Of a DNA stretch of 64,000 nt, positions 48,822 to 59,290 are shown one piece after another (positions within the stretch are counted from its first letter, which is position 1; each line of letters opens with the position of its first letter). Under the pieces are notes generated by a model. It was not told the DNA's origin. It did no database searches and saw only the letters and a list, made by a program, of their open reading frames with translations. The translations under genes were made by a program, and so were the position numbers. This stretch comes from Sclerodactyla briareus. Lineage: Eukaryota; Echinodermata; Holothuroidea; Dendrochirotida; Sclerodactylidae. Where the stretch lies: assembly GCA_026419785.1 (NCBI GenBank), contig JAODTK010003121.1, positions 62,001-126,000 on the forward strand, given 5' to 3'.

Positions 48822-49875
48822 ATTAGGAATCAAAATCCGTTTGGGTCATAACATGGAACCAAATGTCTGCTCGAGGCGGGGAGAATTTGCGTCATTGTAT
48901 CCATTGTTGACACCCCATCTTGTGACCTGTGACCTCAATTGACTTTTACCATGTTTAGGGCCGCATCAAAGTTCCGTGGCAATTTTTGATCTCAGAAGGT
49001 ACCTTCTGGGAGTCGAAATGGACTATAAATTGGACCTCATGTGACCTTTGTGTGCGAAGCTTCGAGTTCAAAGTTTTTCATTTGAATTAGTGCAGTTAGG
49101 ATGTTCATAGTGATTTGACATGGTATTTTTTAAGATCAGTGGTCAAACTACCTCTTATTATGAAGTCAACAGGGCAATTTCGAATGGATGTGCCCTATTT
49201 TTCAGAGATACAGGAAAAAGAAAATTAAAAAAACTGGTGCTGTCATTTTTTTGGATATTGACAGAGCTCTGTTGCTGGCTAGACGAACAAACTCCCGCTT
49301 CATCAATCGGCACGCACACACAGGTTCTCAAGTTAGATTGTAGGTTGTTCATTATGTTTTCGTCATTGGTGTTTTTTTTTAAGAATCAGTGGGTAACTAC
49401 TCCTGAGGAGAGGTCAAAAGGTCGAATCTCAAATGGTCTCAAAATTATCGTCTGATCAAAATTTTTCAGACCCCCAGTAATGAAAAGAACAAGTCATTTC
49501 CACCACCCATCACAACTTTACGCCCCACCCGATGTTGACCCCACGCACCCGGAAATGGGGCACTTGGTCCACTTTCGGTCGAAATAATGTGATGCTGGTG
49601 GGTATTGAACAGGGGCAACCCACAAGGTTCCTCTGCCCAGCATGACTCAGTGCGTTAATATTTTCCTCACATTCCCGCAAGCTGCCGATCACTTATCAGT
49701 TCTATGCTACAATTATACCCCATAGCAGTACAAAGAGCATAGCTGTTCCGCCCGTCTATTCGATGTAGAACGGAAGGCAGATAGCAAGTCCTAGCCCTGG
49801 CCAGAACTGAACTCACCTCCGTAAAACAACTGCAAACTCCAACGAAGATACTAATGCAAAAGCTTAGTTTACACA

Positions 49876-50114
49876 CAGATGTCGAGAATAGCATCTCCAA
49901 ATGGGTGTTTTTCAACGCAATACGCAACCCTTGGCTAAAACTCTAATCTACGTGGGTCCTAGAAACTCTCCGATTTTGGAATTATTTGTTACTGATGACA
50001 AAACAATTATTCACTCTGATACTGCCAGTAGAAGATCGATCCTATTCAAGGGGGTGCAGACCGATACTGCATCTTATTGTCAGTTGCAAATTCTTCACCA
50101 AGTACACGATCAAG
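49876..50114 (+). CDS. coding-like block, unit B
   Basis: Best-preserved version of the unit A block. From about 49,955 one frame reads YVGPRNSPILELFVTDDKT, later DTASYCQLQILHQVHDQ, and meets a donor AAG|GTAATT at 50,114/50,115. A plausible acceptor 'aaaagcttag' ends at about 49,867. No protein family is recognised; acidic and hydrophobic alternation would suit a beta-rich extracellular domain, but that is only an impression. Confidence 0.3.
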
Positions 50115-50320
50115 GTAATTCTCGTTGGCAGTTCCGTAACTGTGGGATGGGGGTAATCACTCGCAGATTGCAATCCCTTGGCTGAGCACCCAGCAAGAAG
50201 GCACAGGTTACATTATTGAAGTCCTTGGGAGACCATAACGGGGGGAATCGAACCGACGCTCTACCAATTGTGCAAACCACTCGGTTTGCAGCAATTGGTA
50301 CCTTGCTCAAGTCACAAGGG
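50112..50320 (-). mobile_element. tRNA-headed SINE, unit B copy
   Basis: Same position and orientation as the unit A copy, so insertion predates the duplication. Here the minus strand keeps a clean B-box (GGTTCGATTCC) directly after GTAGAGCGTC; the anticodon-type arm is deleted. The body has 'gctgggtgctcagccaaggg'. Together the two copies define the head: A preserves the stem-loop, B preserves the B-box. Confidence 0.65.
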
Positions 50321-50677
50321 AGTTCGCACATATTTATTCTCACAATCTCCCCGGCCTGAGGTAAACAACATATCAACTCTAACAAGTGCAAGTCCGAACG
50401 TCCTGGTAGCTGCGGACAGCAAAATTCCCGTGGCGGATAATATTGTGACCAACAGCTCGTGACACGCAGTAGACATTAGATAATTTAGAATTTACTGCAT
50501 CCACGTAAATTTTCATTCTTGTGGCCACTCTAATTTTCGCTGTTCCGTGTAGTTTTAAAGTTGCAAAAGTGGCTCTCCAATATTCAAGTTCCAGGAATCA
50601 TGGAGAAGCAAACACTCCGTATATTCATATTTTGTTCTCTCATGTATTGATGAATTTCTCTTCTTCACTTTTCACAG

Positions 50678-50742
50678 CTGGTAACGTTGTTTACAGAATC
50701 TTTTGCCCTACAGCCTCTGGTTACAAACAATATATGTTTTGA
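50678..50742 (+). CDS. exon-like block 'VVYR', unit B copy
   Basis: Strong 3' splice site (TTCTTCACTTTTCACAG to 50,677), then phase-1 entry and the frame NVVYRIFCPTASGYK, ending at TGA 50,740-50,742. The block is present three times in the window, always behind the same acceptor. It is short enough to be a terminal exon, or to be chance preservation of a 3' splice-like site inside a repeat. Confidence 0.3.
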
Positions 50743-51816
50743 CCATAGACATAATTCTAATCGACATGGTCCAATAGAGGGCGCCGACGGGAACCTGAGT
50801 TAAACGTAGAGGGCGCCGACGAGCAACTGAGTATCCGACGGGAAAAGAGTAGAACTCAGTTTGTGGTTGATGGCTTGAATCTTGGCAACGACACTGATGG
50901 ATCTTAACCAAGATTGTGTCGAATTCAGCAGCAGATATTAACTCAGTTGGAAGTCTGAAGCCCTACCATCCAAGCTAATCATTTGGCCTATGTAGGTGTA
51001 ACTTCTCAGTTCTACCCAATTTAGGTATTTCATTTTTAACTCAATCTGCGCATCAACATAATATGTAATGTCCGGCGCGTCCGAGTGCAGTATCCCTTTC
51101 CGTCACAATATGGTGAAGGGGAAAGATTTTTCTAATTGTGAGACATTGGTGGTGTTCCATATATTATACGAGTTGATGCCGGGGTAGCAGATAAAAGGAT
51201 CTGGGAGGAACCAATTCTCTTGATACGTGGACACCTCCAATGGACTTATACAATGGAGGGTATGCATTTGTGACGATGAGGATGTGATTCCAAATGTATT
51301 GTGGGGTCACATGCCCCCTCAACTTATATCAGGAGATTCATACGGCGGGAAGACGTCAGAGTCTGCCATAATCTGAATGCCATTACCAGAATGAGCAAAA
51401 TCACCTGCAACCAAGCCCTCATGACGAAAAATTAACAAAGCTAATATAATAATAGAGGAAGCCTTACTTCATCCAGCTTCAAGGAGGAAACGCATGGAAG
51501 GCTACACGTACCCTGCCATGCTACGAACCTGATAGGTTGAGGCAAATAAATTAAAAGAGTACCAGGGATCCGTCCAACGGTCATCTGTAAAATGTTGCCT
51601 TTGTCGAACTTAGTCCACCATTGAAAAAAGGACTGTTCAGACTCACACATGATTGGCTTTCTGTGTGACCAAAGCCAACCATAACGTTGACAAATTGTAT
51701 TCTCCAGAATATCCACATTTTTTTTTTCACCGCCCATCCCTGCTACGTGTGTCGGGAATCGCTAAGAAATTAAATTTCTAGATTTTCAAACGTTCGTTTC
51801 ACAATCAGCACAGTAT

Positions 51817-52071
51817 GGTAGAAATCTCAGAGAAATATCCCACATTCGCAACTGTTTCAAATTGGCCAAACCGACGAAAACAGAACCCGGGACGATAGTT
51901 TTGTTTCTTGAACCATACGGGAATGACACCAAGGTTATTCTGAGGCAGACAGTGGTGGGAGTTCCAATATCACCATTTGTGTGGTATAATAATGTCGCCA
52001 ATTTACATGAAGTTTTTCTCCCGCTTCCCTCCTTTTTTCGGTACCCCCCCCCCCCAAATGACCGTTGGTAA
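51817..52071 (+). CDS. small frame with WYNNV motif, unit B copy
   Basis: Starts as MVEISEKYP (A1: MAEISEKIT), shifts, then stays open from 51,862 with PTKTEPGTIVLFLEPYGND, TVVGVPISPFVWYNNV and HEVFLPLPSFFRYPP to TGG/GTA near 52,071. A homopolymer C run near 52,045 makes the C-terminal end unreliable. Confidence 0.28.
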   Translation, partial: GRNLREISHIRNCFKLAKPTKTEPGTIVLFLEPYGNDTKVILRQTVVGVPISPFVWYNNVANLHEVFLPLPSFFRYPPPPNDRW

Positions 52072-52291
52072 TACCATGACAGATTCTTCCATTCTCCCAA
52101 CTTCCAAGCTCAACAGGTCTTGAACTGGTGCGCTAGTAAAGTAGGAGTTATAGTTACAGTAATGCAGAGGGTTAATCCCTACTGACTGGCTGGAACCAGA
52201 CAGAATCCCAGGCATTCAGCCCTCTCGCATTTCTCCGAATATTGAACTAGGGATGTGCATTTTCCCACTCTTGACTTTTGATTTTATTTAG

Positions 52292-52469
52292 GTTTTTCGG
52301 GATCATACACGGAAAATGAACTTCAGTCACTTCGGTTGGAGCCTATCATTCTTATACAATATTAACTACAGCTACCATCTATTATGGGGCTTACTTCACT
52401 GAATTTGGATACAATCAAGATTTGATTTCTCTGTCAAATACGGAAGATAATGTTACTTCCTCTAAATAA
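52292..52469 (+). CDS. exon-like block 'YFTE', unit B copy
   Basis: Excellent acceptor (TGACTTTTGATTTTATTTAG to 52,291). After one frame change near 52,330 the frame reads GAYHSYTILTTATIYYG, then AYFTEFGYNQDLISLSNTED and ends at TAA 52,467-52,469. Aromatic-rich, with Gly and Asn turns. The conserved segments YFTE and ISLSNT(E/D)DN in A and B suggest past coding. Likely a terminal exon of an unknown gene; not recognised. Confidence 0.35.
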
Positions 52470-53823
52470 CAGTACAACAATATATAATATAGTACTTCAC
52501 GCCCAACGAAACCAATAGTTTCAACATCCATTCATGTCATATTTCGGTTGCCATGGAACTGTAGAGACAATAGACGAGAGAATTGTTTGCGACGAGGATA
52601 TCTCCTTGACCAAACAATTGTTTAAAGCAAAGCCTCATTTCTTTATGGGCATTGTGCATATTAACCCCAGAAAGAAAATCGTGGTTAACATTGACTGTTT
52701 ACATAATATCTGCATATTGAATAACAATTGCGCAATACTGATAATATACCATTTCTTTTCTTTTTCGATATTAAGACCATTATTGAACAAAATCTCCTGT
52801 GTGGATGGGTCTATATCTAAGTCATGAGTGTCCAAAATTTACCTGAAAATTTTGTGCATACACTCCCATACCTCCCCACACCTCTCCTCTTGCTACTAGA
52901 AATCTCAATTATTGCAATCTTGAAATGAAACCCTTCGAAAACAAACCATTGCGGACTAAAACCCACATGCGGAAACATTTCTTTCTGGATCACCACCACC
53001 AAAACTCAGCCTGTGTGTTCAACAGACGAATCATCTTCCCCCGACAATGGGTTTTATTGTGGCTAGGTCTGCTTACCCTTACCCGTACCTGCTGACGGAA
53101 AGACGATAAACCCTATTGCTGACTGAGCGAGGGATAAGTTAAACAGCCTCCTTTCCCACGGAGAGCTCAATGGAAATAGCTGCGGAAAATTGAGTAATCA
53201 AATAAATTTAATGAAAATCCAATTGAACTATATGGTGAATAAAAATGTAGACGTGCAGTCTAGGGCGGGGGCAGTTGGCTTGCTCCATCCACCCTCCCAC
53301 CAAGTTTCAACCTGATCGCATGTACGGTTCAGAAGTTATAAGTGAACGTTACGACAGAAAGGACGAACGAACGAATGAACGGAGGGAGAGACATGACAAC
53401 TTGTAGAGCTGCTTACTCGCAGTTAAAGTGTGGGGCTAAGTAGGTGTGAACAATTATATTGAAACGCATAGAAGTAGTCTCACATACTGCTTGTCTTCAC
53501 GAGATTTCCTCCCCCACCCGCCCTCCCCTGCTCGTAAGTCAAACTGCATAGGCATATCGTGATGGAACAACAAACTACTCTGTTGTAAAATCCGAGAATG
53601 CGTCTCTTGCTGCGTTCTTGTACTTTCAAAGTCGTGACTTTGGTAATTAACCAGATAGATAGATACAAACCGTACGTGTTTCCAACGGTTATGTGACGCA
53701 ATCAACAAACCCCCTCTGTTTTTGTCCGCTCCACCTGGTGTATAAGGTATATACGAGTTCCTAAAAGAACGCACCATCTTTAGAGGCTTTTCGGAACATT
53801 TCATACTTACAGGGAAGAGTGAG

Positions 53824-54018
53824 ATGGGGCGAAAATTCGTTGGCTCAGTTTTTTCCTCCTTTCCTCGTTTTCTTGGAGACATTATTGTAAACTTCACAGT
53901 CGGGGGATTTGGCCGATGTCTACGAACATTGAAAAAGTTCCGTGAAGTTCCCAGCCAGTTCAGTTTTACGGAGTTTGATATCTTATCACAGCGACCCTAT
54001 CCACTGTCTGTGAAGTAA
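53824..54018 (+). CDS. 64-codon frame partly unique to unit B
   Basis: ATG-started frame MGRKFVGSVFSSFPRFLG, then GGFGRCLRTLKKFREVPSQF and a stop. The middle 140 bases (about 53,848-53,985) are absent from unit A (42,635-42,700), where the ends are joined. It is either an insertion in B or a deletion in A. Moderately protein-like; no family recognised. Confidence 0.2.
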   Translation: MGRKFVGSVFSSFPRFLGDIIVNFTVGGFGRCLRTLKKFREVPSQFSFTEFDILSQRPYPLSVK

Positions 54019-54618
54019 ATCTTATCGTTGAAACTGGTTTGCCGTAATTTCACTAATCAGCCTCTTCGTCTGATTCTTCTCATTGTGAAAATCCTTTTCA
54101 AGTCCCTCTAGAACTCGACCTTCACATAAACAAAGTTTGTGTGACCTCTGACCCGGGGTCACTGATTTCTGTTTATATCCAGTCAACATTTGCATTGTTT
54201 TTCATACACCATCAGAATTTTTCAGCCAGTTACTTTCTAATTTGCTCTTGTATGTTTCTTTCTTCTTCGACTTTGTATTTCTTTCACCTTTGTGTTATCT
54301 CCTTCCGTCGTCAGAGCTTCATTCCTCTCGCCAGGAAAGTCTCCGAGTTTCCGTTGAGACATACCGTTTATTGCTTATTTACGGGTTATATCTTGTAGGT
54401 CTTACGAGGGGAAGAATAGTATTGACGCAGAAGGTAACATAGCTGGGGAATTCCCTCACCTCGTAATGGGAATTAACTGATTGAGAAACGTTAGAATCCC
54501 AGTCTGCAGTTCCTTGGTGACTTTGTAGCCCGTCTGTGGCTGTGTCCGACTAAGCGTATCGTTGCTTTGTACCGGCGAGATCCTTTATGATTCCTTGCAA
54601 AAGGCAAGGAATCTATGT

Positions 54619-54687
54619 GGTCACGTATGTACGTGTGTGTGTGTCATGTAAGTGTGTGTCGTGTGTGTGTGTGTGTGTGTGGTGACC
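54619..54687 (+). repeat. (GT)n tract bounded by GGTCAC/GTGACC
   Basis: GGTCAC at 54,619-54,624 and GTGACC at 54,682-54,687 bracket a GT-rich tract in unit B. This is the undisturbed equivalent of the two separated tracts in unit A. Confidence 0.9.
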
Positions 54688-55191
54688 CTCTTCGTCCGGA
54701 CATATCTGATGCGCAAGCCTGTTCATGTTCAATTCGGTCGGCCTGTCGATGCCTCCATTTTTCCTGTAGCTCTCAAGTCACCAAGTCAGAATGTTACGTT
54801 CGCAAGCATCCCGCATATTTCTCTTCTGGTGCGCAAGTGCAGCCTGATTTACGAGAATATTCAATATTTTTGCAGAATTCCACTGAATTCCAGAAATCAC
54901 CTTCTTCACATGTGAAACATCATAACTTTGGAGTGACATTTCTTACGAAACAATTTTCCTAATTGCAGAGCAATCTGTGTCTAGCGGATAACAAGTTATA
55001 TGTTGGTGTTGTCTTCTTTTCTCGAGCCTCGGTCGAAACCAAAATTCATTTTTCCTGATTTTCTATGACTAATTCAAATCCAACTTTCAACACTGAACTC
55101 CATCAGGTTCTCATTCATCCTGCAGAATGACGACCTCGAATCTCAGCCGAAACTGTGATGTAGAAATCGGCTAATTGTGGGGAAAACTCCG

Positions 55192-55201
55192 GTCACGTGA
55201 C
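55192..55201. promoter_or_regulatory. E-box GTCACGTGAC, unit B
   Basis: Perfect 10-base palindrome identical to the CLEAR-type consensus, at the position matching 44,320 in unit A; CATGTGAC is again nearby (about 55,244). No transcription start or gene is established here. Confidence 0.5.
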
Positions 55202-55497
55202 AACGCGACGAACGACGAAAACTAATGCTAGCTGTCCCTGTGTCATGTGACCCATGGACCGTAATCGCCAATAACGAGTCCCACGGGACGAGTTTGATTA
55301 AAATCTACCAAGACATAACACAAGCGAAGGGATTACGTGAGATAGCACGAGCAGTTCGACGGCTCAGTTTTCAAAGACTGTCATGCCAAAGAGCGCCTTT
55401 TCAGCCACACATACATTACACAAATACACACACACCATAATTAGCCCTTGTTTGTAATATTACGTGTCATATATTTTGAAAGTGAAATATATTAGGG

Positions 55498-55674
55498 AGG
55501 GTCAACTTGTTTCCCCTATGTGCCGTATTGGCCTTATTCTGCAACAGAGGGGGGGCACGTAATCCCTTCGCTTGTGTAATGTCTCAGTAGAATCTTAATC
55601 AAACTTCGTCCTGTGGACTTGTTTAATTTGGCGATTCTACCTGGCCATTCCACTACGCTTGGTATTACGTGAGA
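55498..55674 (+). repeat. left direct repeat flanking the unit B insertion
   Basis: From 'gggtcaacttgtttccc' through 'ggcgattctacc' to 'ggtattacgtg'. Matches 59,117-59,290 and the single unit A copy at 44,628-44,788. Confidence 0.85.
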
Positions 55675-56211
55675 CTTTAAAGTGGCGTTCATAGCATGAC
55701 GAGCAAACCAAAATGTTTCATAAACTTCATTACATTTTAATCTGTTTTTAGAAAACCCAATTCCTTGGGTAATGATGAAACATTGATAAATGACAAGCAA
55801 AAAGTACCTGTATAATTATACAAGCCTGTCTACGCAAGATCTGAATCGGGTAAAACTATGTATGCCTTTCAACAGGTTCAACCCACAGGTTAATAATTCA
55901 TGTTCTGTATTGTCAATGATTATCCAGCTATTGGAATGACCTGCTTTCTTCGCAGGCTGTGTCGACTTTATCTAACTCTGAGATTTATCTTTCCCAAGGG
56001 CCAAAAACACTTCATATTATAAATATTGCCGAGGGGCCCTGAATTCCTCAGCTGAAGCACCGAGTGGAGCTGAGTGGGAGAGTAGTATCCCCTTTGCCTA
56101 GGTGGGGATTGTGAGAGGAAATATGGGTTATTATGCCTCCACTCGTTCTCAAGGCATGAACAACATATTTTCCTTAATGCTTTGAGAAATCATCACCTTT
56201 GTTATTGTTAG

Positions 56212-56388
56212 CCACATATTATGAAAATGATTTCCGCGCATGGCGGCAGCAGTTAGAAGGATGTATTAAATGGATTTCCATGAATTTTCTACGTTCTCAA
56301 GCAAACAGAACAAGTTTGCCCCATGGGATAGTGCATGACTCATTAGCCAACTTTGTTCTTCATTACATTACACATGTATACACTCTAG
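56212..56388 (+). CDS. candidate exon 1 in the unit B insertion
   Basis: Acceptor 'ctttgttattgttag' ends at 56,211 and a strong donor GTAAGTG starts at 56,389. The 177-base block is open in one frame with phase 1 at both ends. It includes TYYENDFRAWRQQLEGC, IKWISMNFLRSQANR and LANFVLHYITHVYT. The pattern of Leu, Trp and Phe suggests amphipathic helices, as in helical-repeat (HEAT-like) proteins, but I cannot name the family. It is the most exon-like block in the window. Confidence 0.5.
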
Positions 56389-57916
56389 GTAAGTGAATGG
56401 CGATGAAATATCTGGTTAATGCGCTCCGTAGAATGGACTTCCACCGTGCAAAATCATAATACACCACATGATGCAAAACCAGTGTTACAATCACAATCCA
56501 ATCAGTTGTGCTCCAATGCTCTCCAGCTTACAAACCCCTGTAGTCCAATGGTGACATACAGCCTAATGATGATCCATAGCGTTGGGAGCAATTGCTCAAA
56601 AATCGTCACTTTCCAGGCATGTTCTGACTTCTCAAAGTGCGCCCAAAAATAGCAATGCATTGTGAATTGTGTATACATATACTTCCCAGTGACAGGCTAC
56701 AAAAAATCGAGTACTTTGGTTTCCCTGAATTACAGAACTTGATACAGGAACAGTACGACTTTGTGAACGCCACATATTCAGTTACGGCGTATAGTTCATA
56801 GGGTCATAAACTATATTTGACCTATTGGGTAACACCTGGATACCCGCAGGTTGTTCATTTACTCGTAATATAGGGTTTCCGCTAATGACGCCGCCTCCTG
56901 TATACCGAAACAACTCAAACAAGTGATCCGCCATACGAAGTCAGAGCTATCGCAACATAGGTAACTTAGAATTATCCATACCATCAAGGGTAGTATTTTG
57001 CTCCAGACAACGAAATCTGCATTTCGAAATGATAAATCATTCACAATGTCCTAGCCTAGACATTCCAAGTTTGAAGTTGTTGCCAAAGGGCACCCGACTT
57101 GGTCAATGTTAACACAGTCTCCCTAAACAAGTGAGGTCGTTTTAACACAGTGAATTCAGTTGTTTTACAGTTGATTTACAACAGTCAGCACAACTCTCTC
57201 TCAACAAGTGAGAGTTTATTGATTATTTCATTAGTTCATTTATTATTGATTTATTTTATTTTTATTTTTTTCTGGGAGCAATTTCTCGTTGTTTCCCCTG
57301 TCAATTCAGTAGTTTTCCGCCTTTTCCACAACATTCCATTTCAGCATGTGTTGTGAGGACTTACATCCCGGTAGCATGTGACTTACCGTATTTGGCTGCC
57401 TTCCATCCAGTTAAATTGACGGGAAAATCGATACAATTGGATTGATATTGATTCCCCATGCATGTAGCAGCATGTAGGCCAGAGAATTTACCTTATGGCA
57501 CACCTGCTAACCCCGTTCAGGGTGCCAATTTCCATCAATAAATCTTGTCTGAATTTCCGAACTACAGAGCTATAAGGATATGGAAATACTCAATTCATTT
57601 TTTCTTCTTTTCATTCATACCACCCAAGCCGTTAGGAAATTTTCCCTTAGCGTGTTGGCCATGTAGGACTTTTTTAAGTAAGAGGACGCCGAAGCTGACA
57701 AACAACATGAAAGATTAGTATGATGGGATAGGATTTTATATTATTTCCTTGTTCACTAGAAACACTGCTTTCTCAACTCGAGAGATGTTCCACGGGACTA
57801 CGGCAGACATTTCGGATTTTATGTCTCATGCTTCATGCATGGTAAAGTCAGGTAACCCTGCGTACTGCATTGTATCAATAAATATAACATAAGTGTATGT
57901 GTTAATATTATTTTAG

Positions 57917-57978
57917 TGCCCAATGCCCATGACCAACTTGGGGCATACTGTTCTGCCTCGGTGTCACAGTTGTTAACA
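57917..57978 (+). CDS. candidate exon 2 in the unit B insertion
   Basis: Acceptor 'gttaatattattttag' ends at 57,916. Phase-1 entry gives V-PNAHDQLGAYCSASVSQLL, continuous in sense with the end of exon 1. The likely donor is ACA|GTAAAT at 57,978/57,979 (phase 0); an alternative is 58,089/58,090, which would add NSTTMFSQLVFAAGSLYHTG and more. Either matches the phase-0 start of the next block. Confidence 0.4.
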
Positions 57979-58847
57979 GTAAATTCTACAACCATGTTCT
58001 CTCAATTAGTATTCGCAGCGGGCAGTCTCTATCATACCGGAATTCGGATCACCTGCCTGGCTGACCTGCATCCAATTGCGATTATTTTGGTGTCTTGTAG
58101 CATATATATACTGCTCAACGTTTTCCATTATTTTGCCTAGGCATTGTCTAGTACACAATATTTACTCGTTTTGCCAGTGACACACTGACGATAATGCATT
58201 TACTCTACTGGCAGCCATTGTTATAATTCAGGCCACCCTGTAAATGTTACAAGCCAATGGCAATAACTGTTATCGATTTTAATCATGTTGTTCGCCCCCT
58301 TGGGCCTGCGGCGTGTATTAACGTTTCCCCTTGGAGTTGGGATATATATATGCCTGGTCAGATCTTACCGAACACCAACCTCTTTCAGTTCTGACTAAAT
58401 GTTATGAAAATGTCGATTTATACATGTATTACTGACGGCATTTTGTCGTACATTCAGTGCGATATGCCTTTCCATGAAATTTATACAACATTTCTCATAG
58501 AGGACCAAGATTCAGGGTTACAAATTTTGCCCTGTGGAAAGGGGCAAAGTTTATTTTCCCCCGTTACTGTCCTATTTTACCCCTAAAAATTTCCGGGGTC
58601 TTCAAATTGCCCCGTGGGCATTCAATTCCATTTCCCTCATAGGTGGAAGGATTGGTGGGTACTGGGTAGTAACATAGTGCCTTTTGTCATGCCAGTGGTC
58701 CTTAACATGTCACATTGAATCTGATTTATTCCCCGGCCACTCTCGAGAAGATTCAGGTCATATAACCCGCTTTGCAATGTTCGGTACCCAGCCCCCAGGT
58801 AAATGTTTCATGTGTGTGGCTCGGCTAAACATTATCATGAAATATAG

Positions 58848-59037
58848 TCCAACATGTTAGGACCACTTCCCGACAATTTTACTAATGAAATTCATTCAGA
58901 TTCTGCAAGTATTCATCTGCCGACAGACCAAGACGTATCTATACTCTATAAGCCCAACGTACAGGCACTCATCATGTCACAATTTCATGATCGCCTATCA
59001 AGGACTCGTGTGAGCAAGATGTTCCTACGTACTGTAG
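58848..59037 (+). CDS. candidate exon 3 in the unit B insertion
   Basis: Acceptor 'atgaaatatag' (weak) ends at 58,847; a strong donor GTGAGC starts at 59,038. The 190-base block is open in phase 0 in, phase 1 out: MLGPLPDNFTNEIHSDSAS, then VSILYKPNVQALIMSQFHDR and RTRVSKMFLRTV. Phases chain correctly across blocks 1-2-3. Any following exon would fall in the duplicated flank or beyond; none was seen. Confidence 0.42.
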
Positions 59038-59116
59038 GTGAGCTTATCAGCTTCAAATTGCCCCATTGGACGGTGACATCTTCTGCCTAAGCCCCATAGT
59101 ATTTACCCCCTGGCGG

Positions 59117-59290
59117 CAGGGTCAACTTTCCCCCTTAACACCTTATTTTGGCAACGAGGGAAGAGCACGTAATCCCTTCGCTTGTGTACTGTCTCGGTAG
59201 AATCTTAACAAACTTCGTCCTGTGGACTTGTTCAATTTGGCGGATTCTACCTCGGCCATTCCACTACGCGTGTATTACGTGCGTGCAATT
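59117..59290 (+). repeat. right direct repeat flanking the unit B insertion
   Basis: Second copy of the 170-base flank ('gggtcaactttccccc' ... 'tattacgtgcgtgca'). It is the copy that continues colinearly with unit A beyond 44,790 ('agtaag..tggc'). Confidence 0.85.

Larger units (their letters stand above)
46865..49500 (+). repeat. 640-680 bp tandem repeats, unit A (about 4 copies)
   Basis: Successive copies begin with 'aaggtcat..aatgtcaattag' type phrases near 46,870, 47,510, 48,155 and 48,805, with a partial last copy from about 49,120. Each carries 'gtgtgacctttgacct', 'gaccccatgtgacctttg', 'agtttttcattt', 'gacagagctctgt', 'atagacgaaacaaact' and 'cactcggttctcaag' in order. Non-coding. Copies 1 and 2 hold perfect DR1 sites; copies 3 and 4 hold perfect DR4 sites. 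Confidence 0.9.
37027..49613 (+). repeat. large tandem duplication, unit A
   Basis: Starts at 'caacccacaaggttcctctgc' and ends at 'ggtattgaacagggg', where unit B begins with the same start words. Order matches unit B throughout. Matched anchors: 37.34/49.88 coding-like block, 37.6/50.2 SINE, 41.1/52.3 exon-like block, 44.3/55.2 E-box, 46.74/61.27 (GT)n and 47-49.5/61.6-63 tandem repeats. A differs by a nested duplication (38.0-40.9), an extra 390 bases between two (GT)n tracts (43.4-43.79), loss of about 140 bases near 42.66, and extra copies of the terminal tandem repeat. Confidence 0.92.
55675..59116 (+). other. 3.4 kb insertion specific to unit B
   Basis: At 44,788 unit A runs straight through; in unit B the sequence leaves after the first 170-base repeat and returns at the second. 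The insert lacks long terminal repeats of its own and retroviral or transposase motifs. It carries three phase-compatible exon-like blocks (56,212; 57,917; 58,848) and appears less indel-damaged than its surroundings. A 170-base flank duplication is far too long for a transposon target-site duplication, so rearrangement or an assembly join is more likely than transposition. Confidence 0.75.

Noticed and set aside
55498..59290. Reading the unit B insertion as an LTR retrotransposon with 170-base LTRs
   Set aside because: The same 170 bases occur once in unit A at the uninterrupted site, so they are host flank. No gag, protease, RT or integrase motif and no TG...CA ends were seen.
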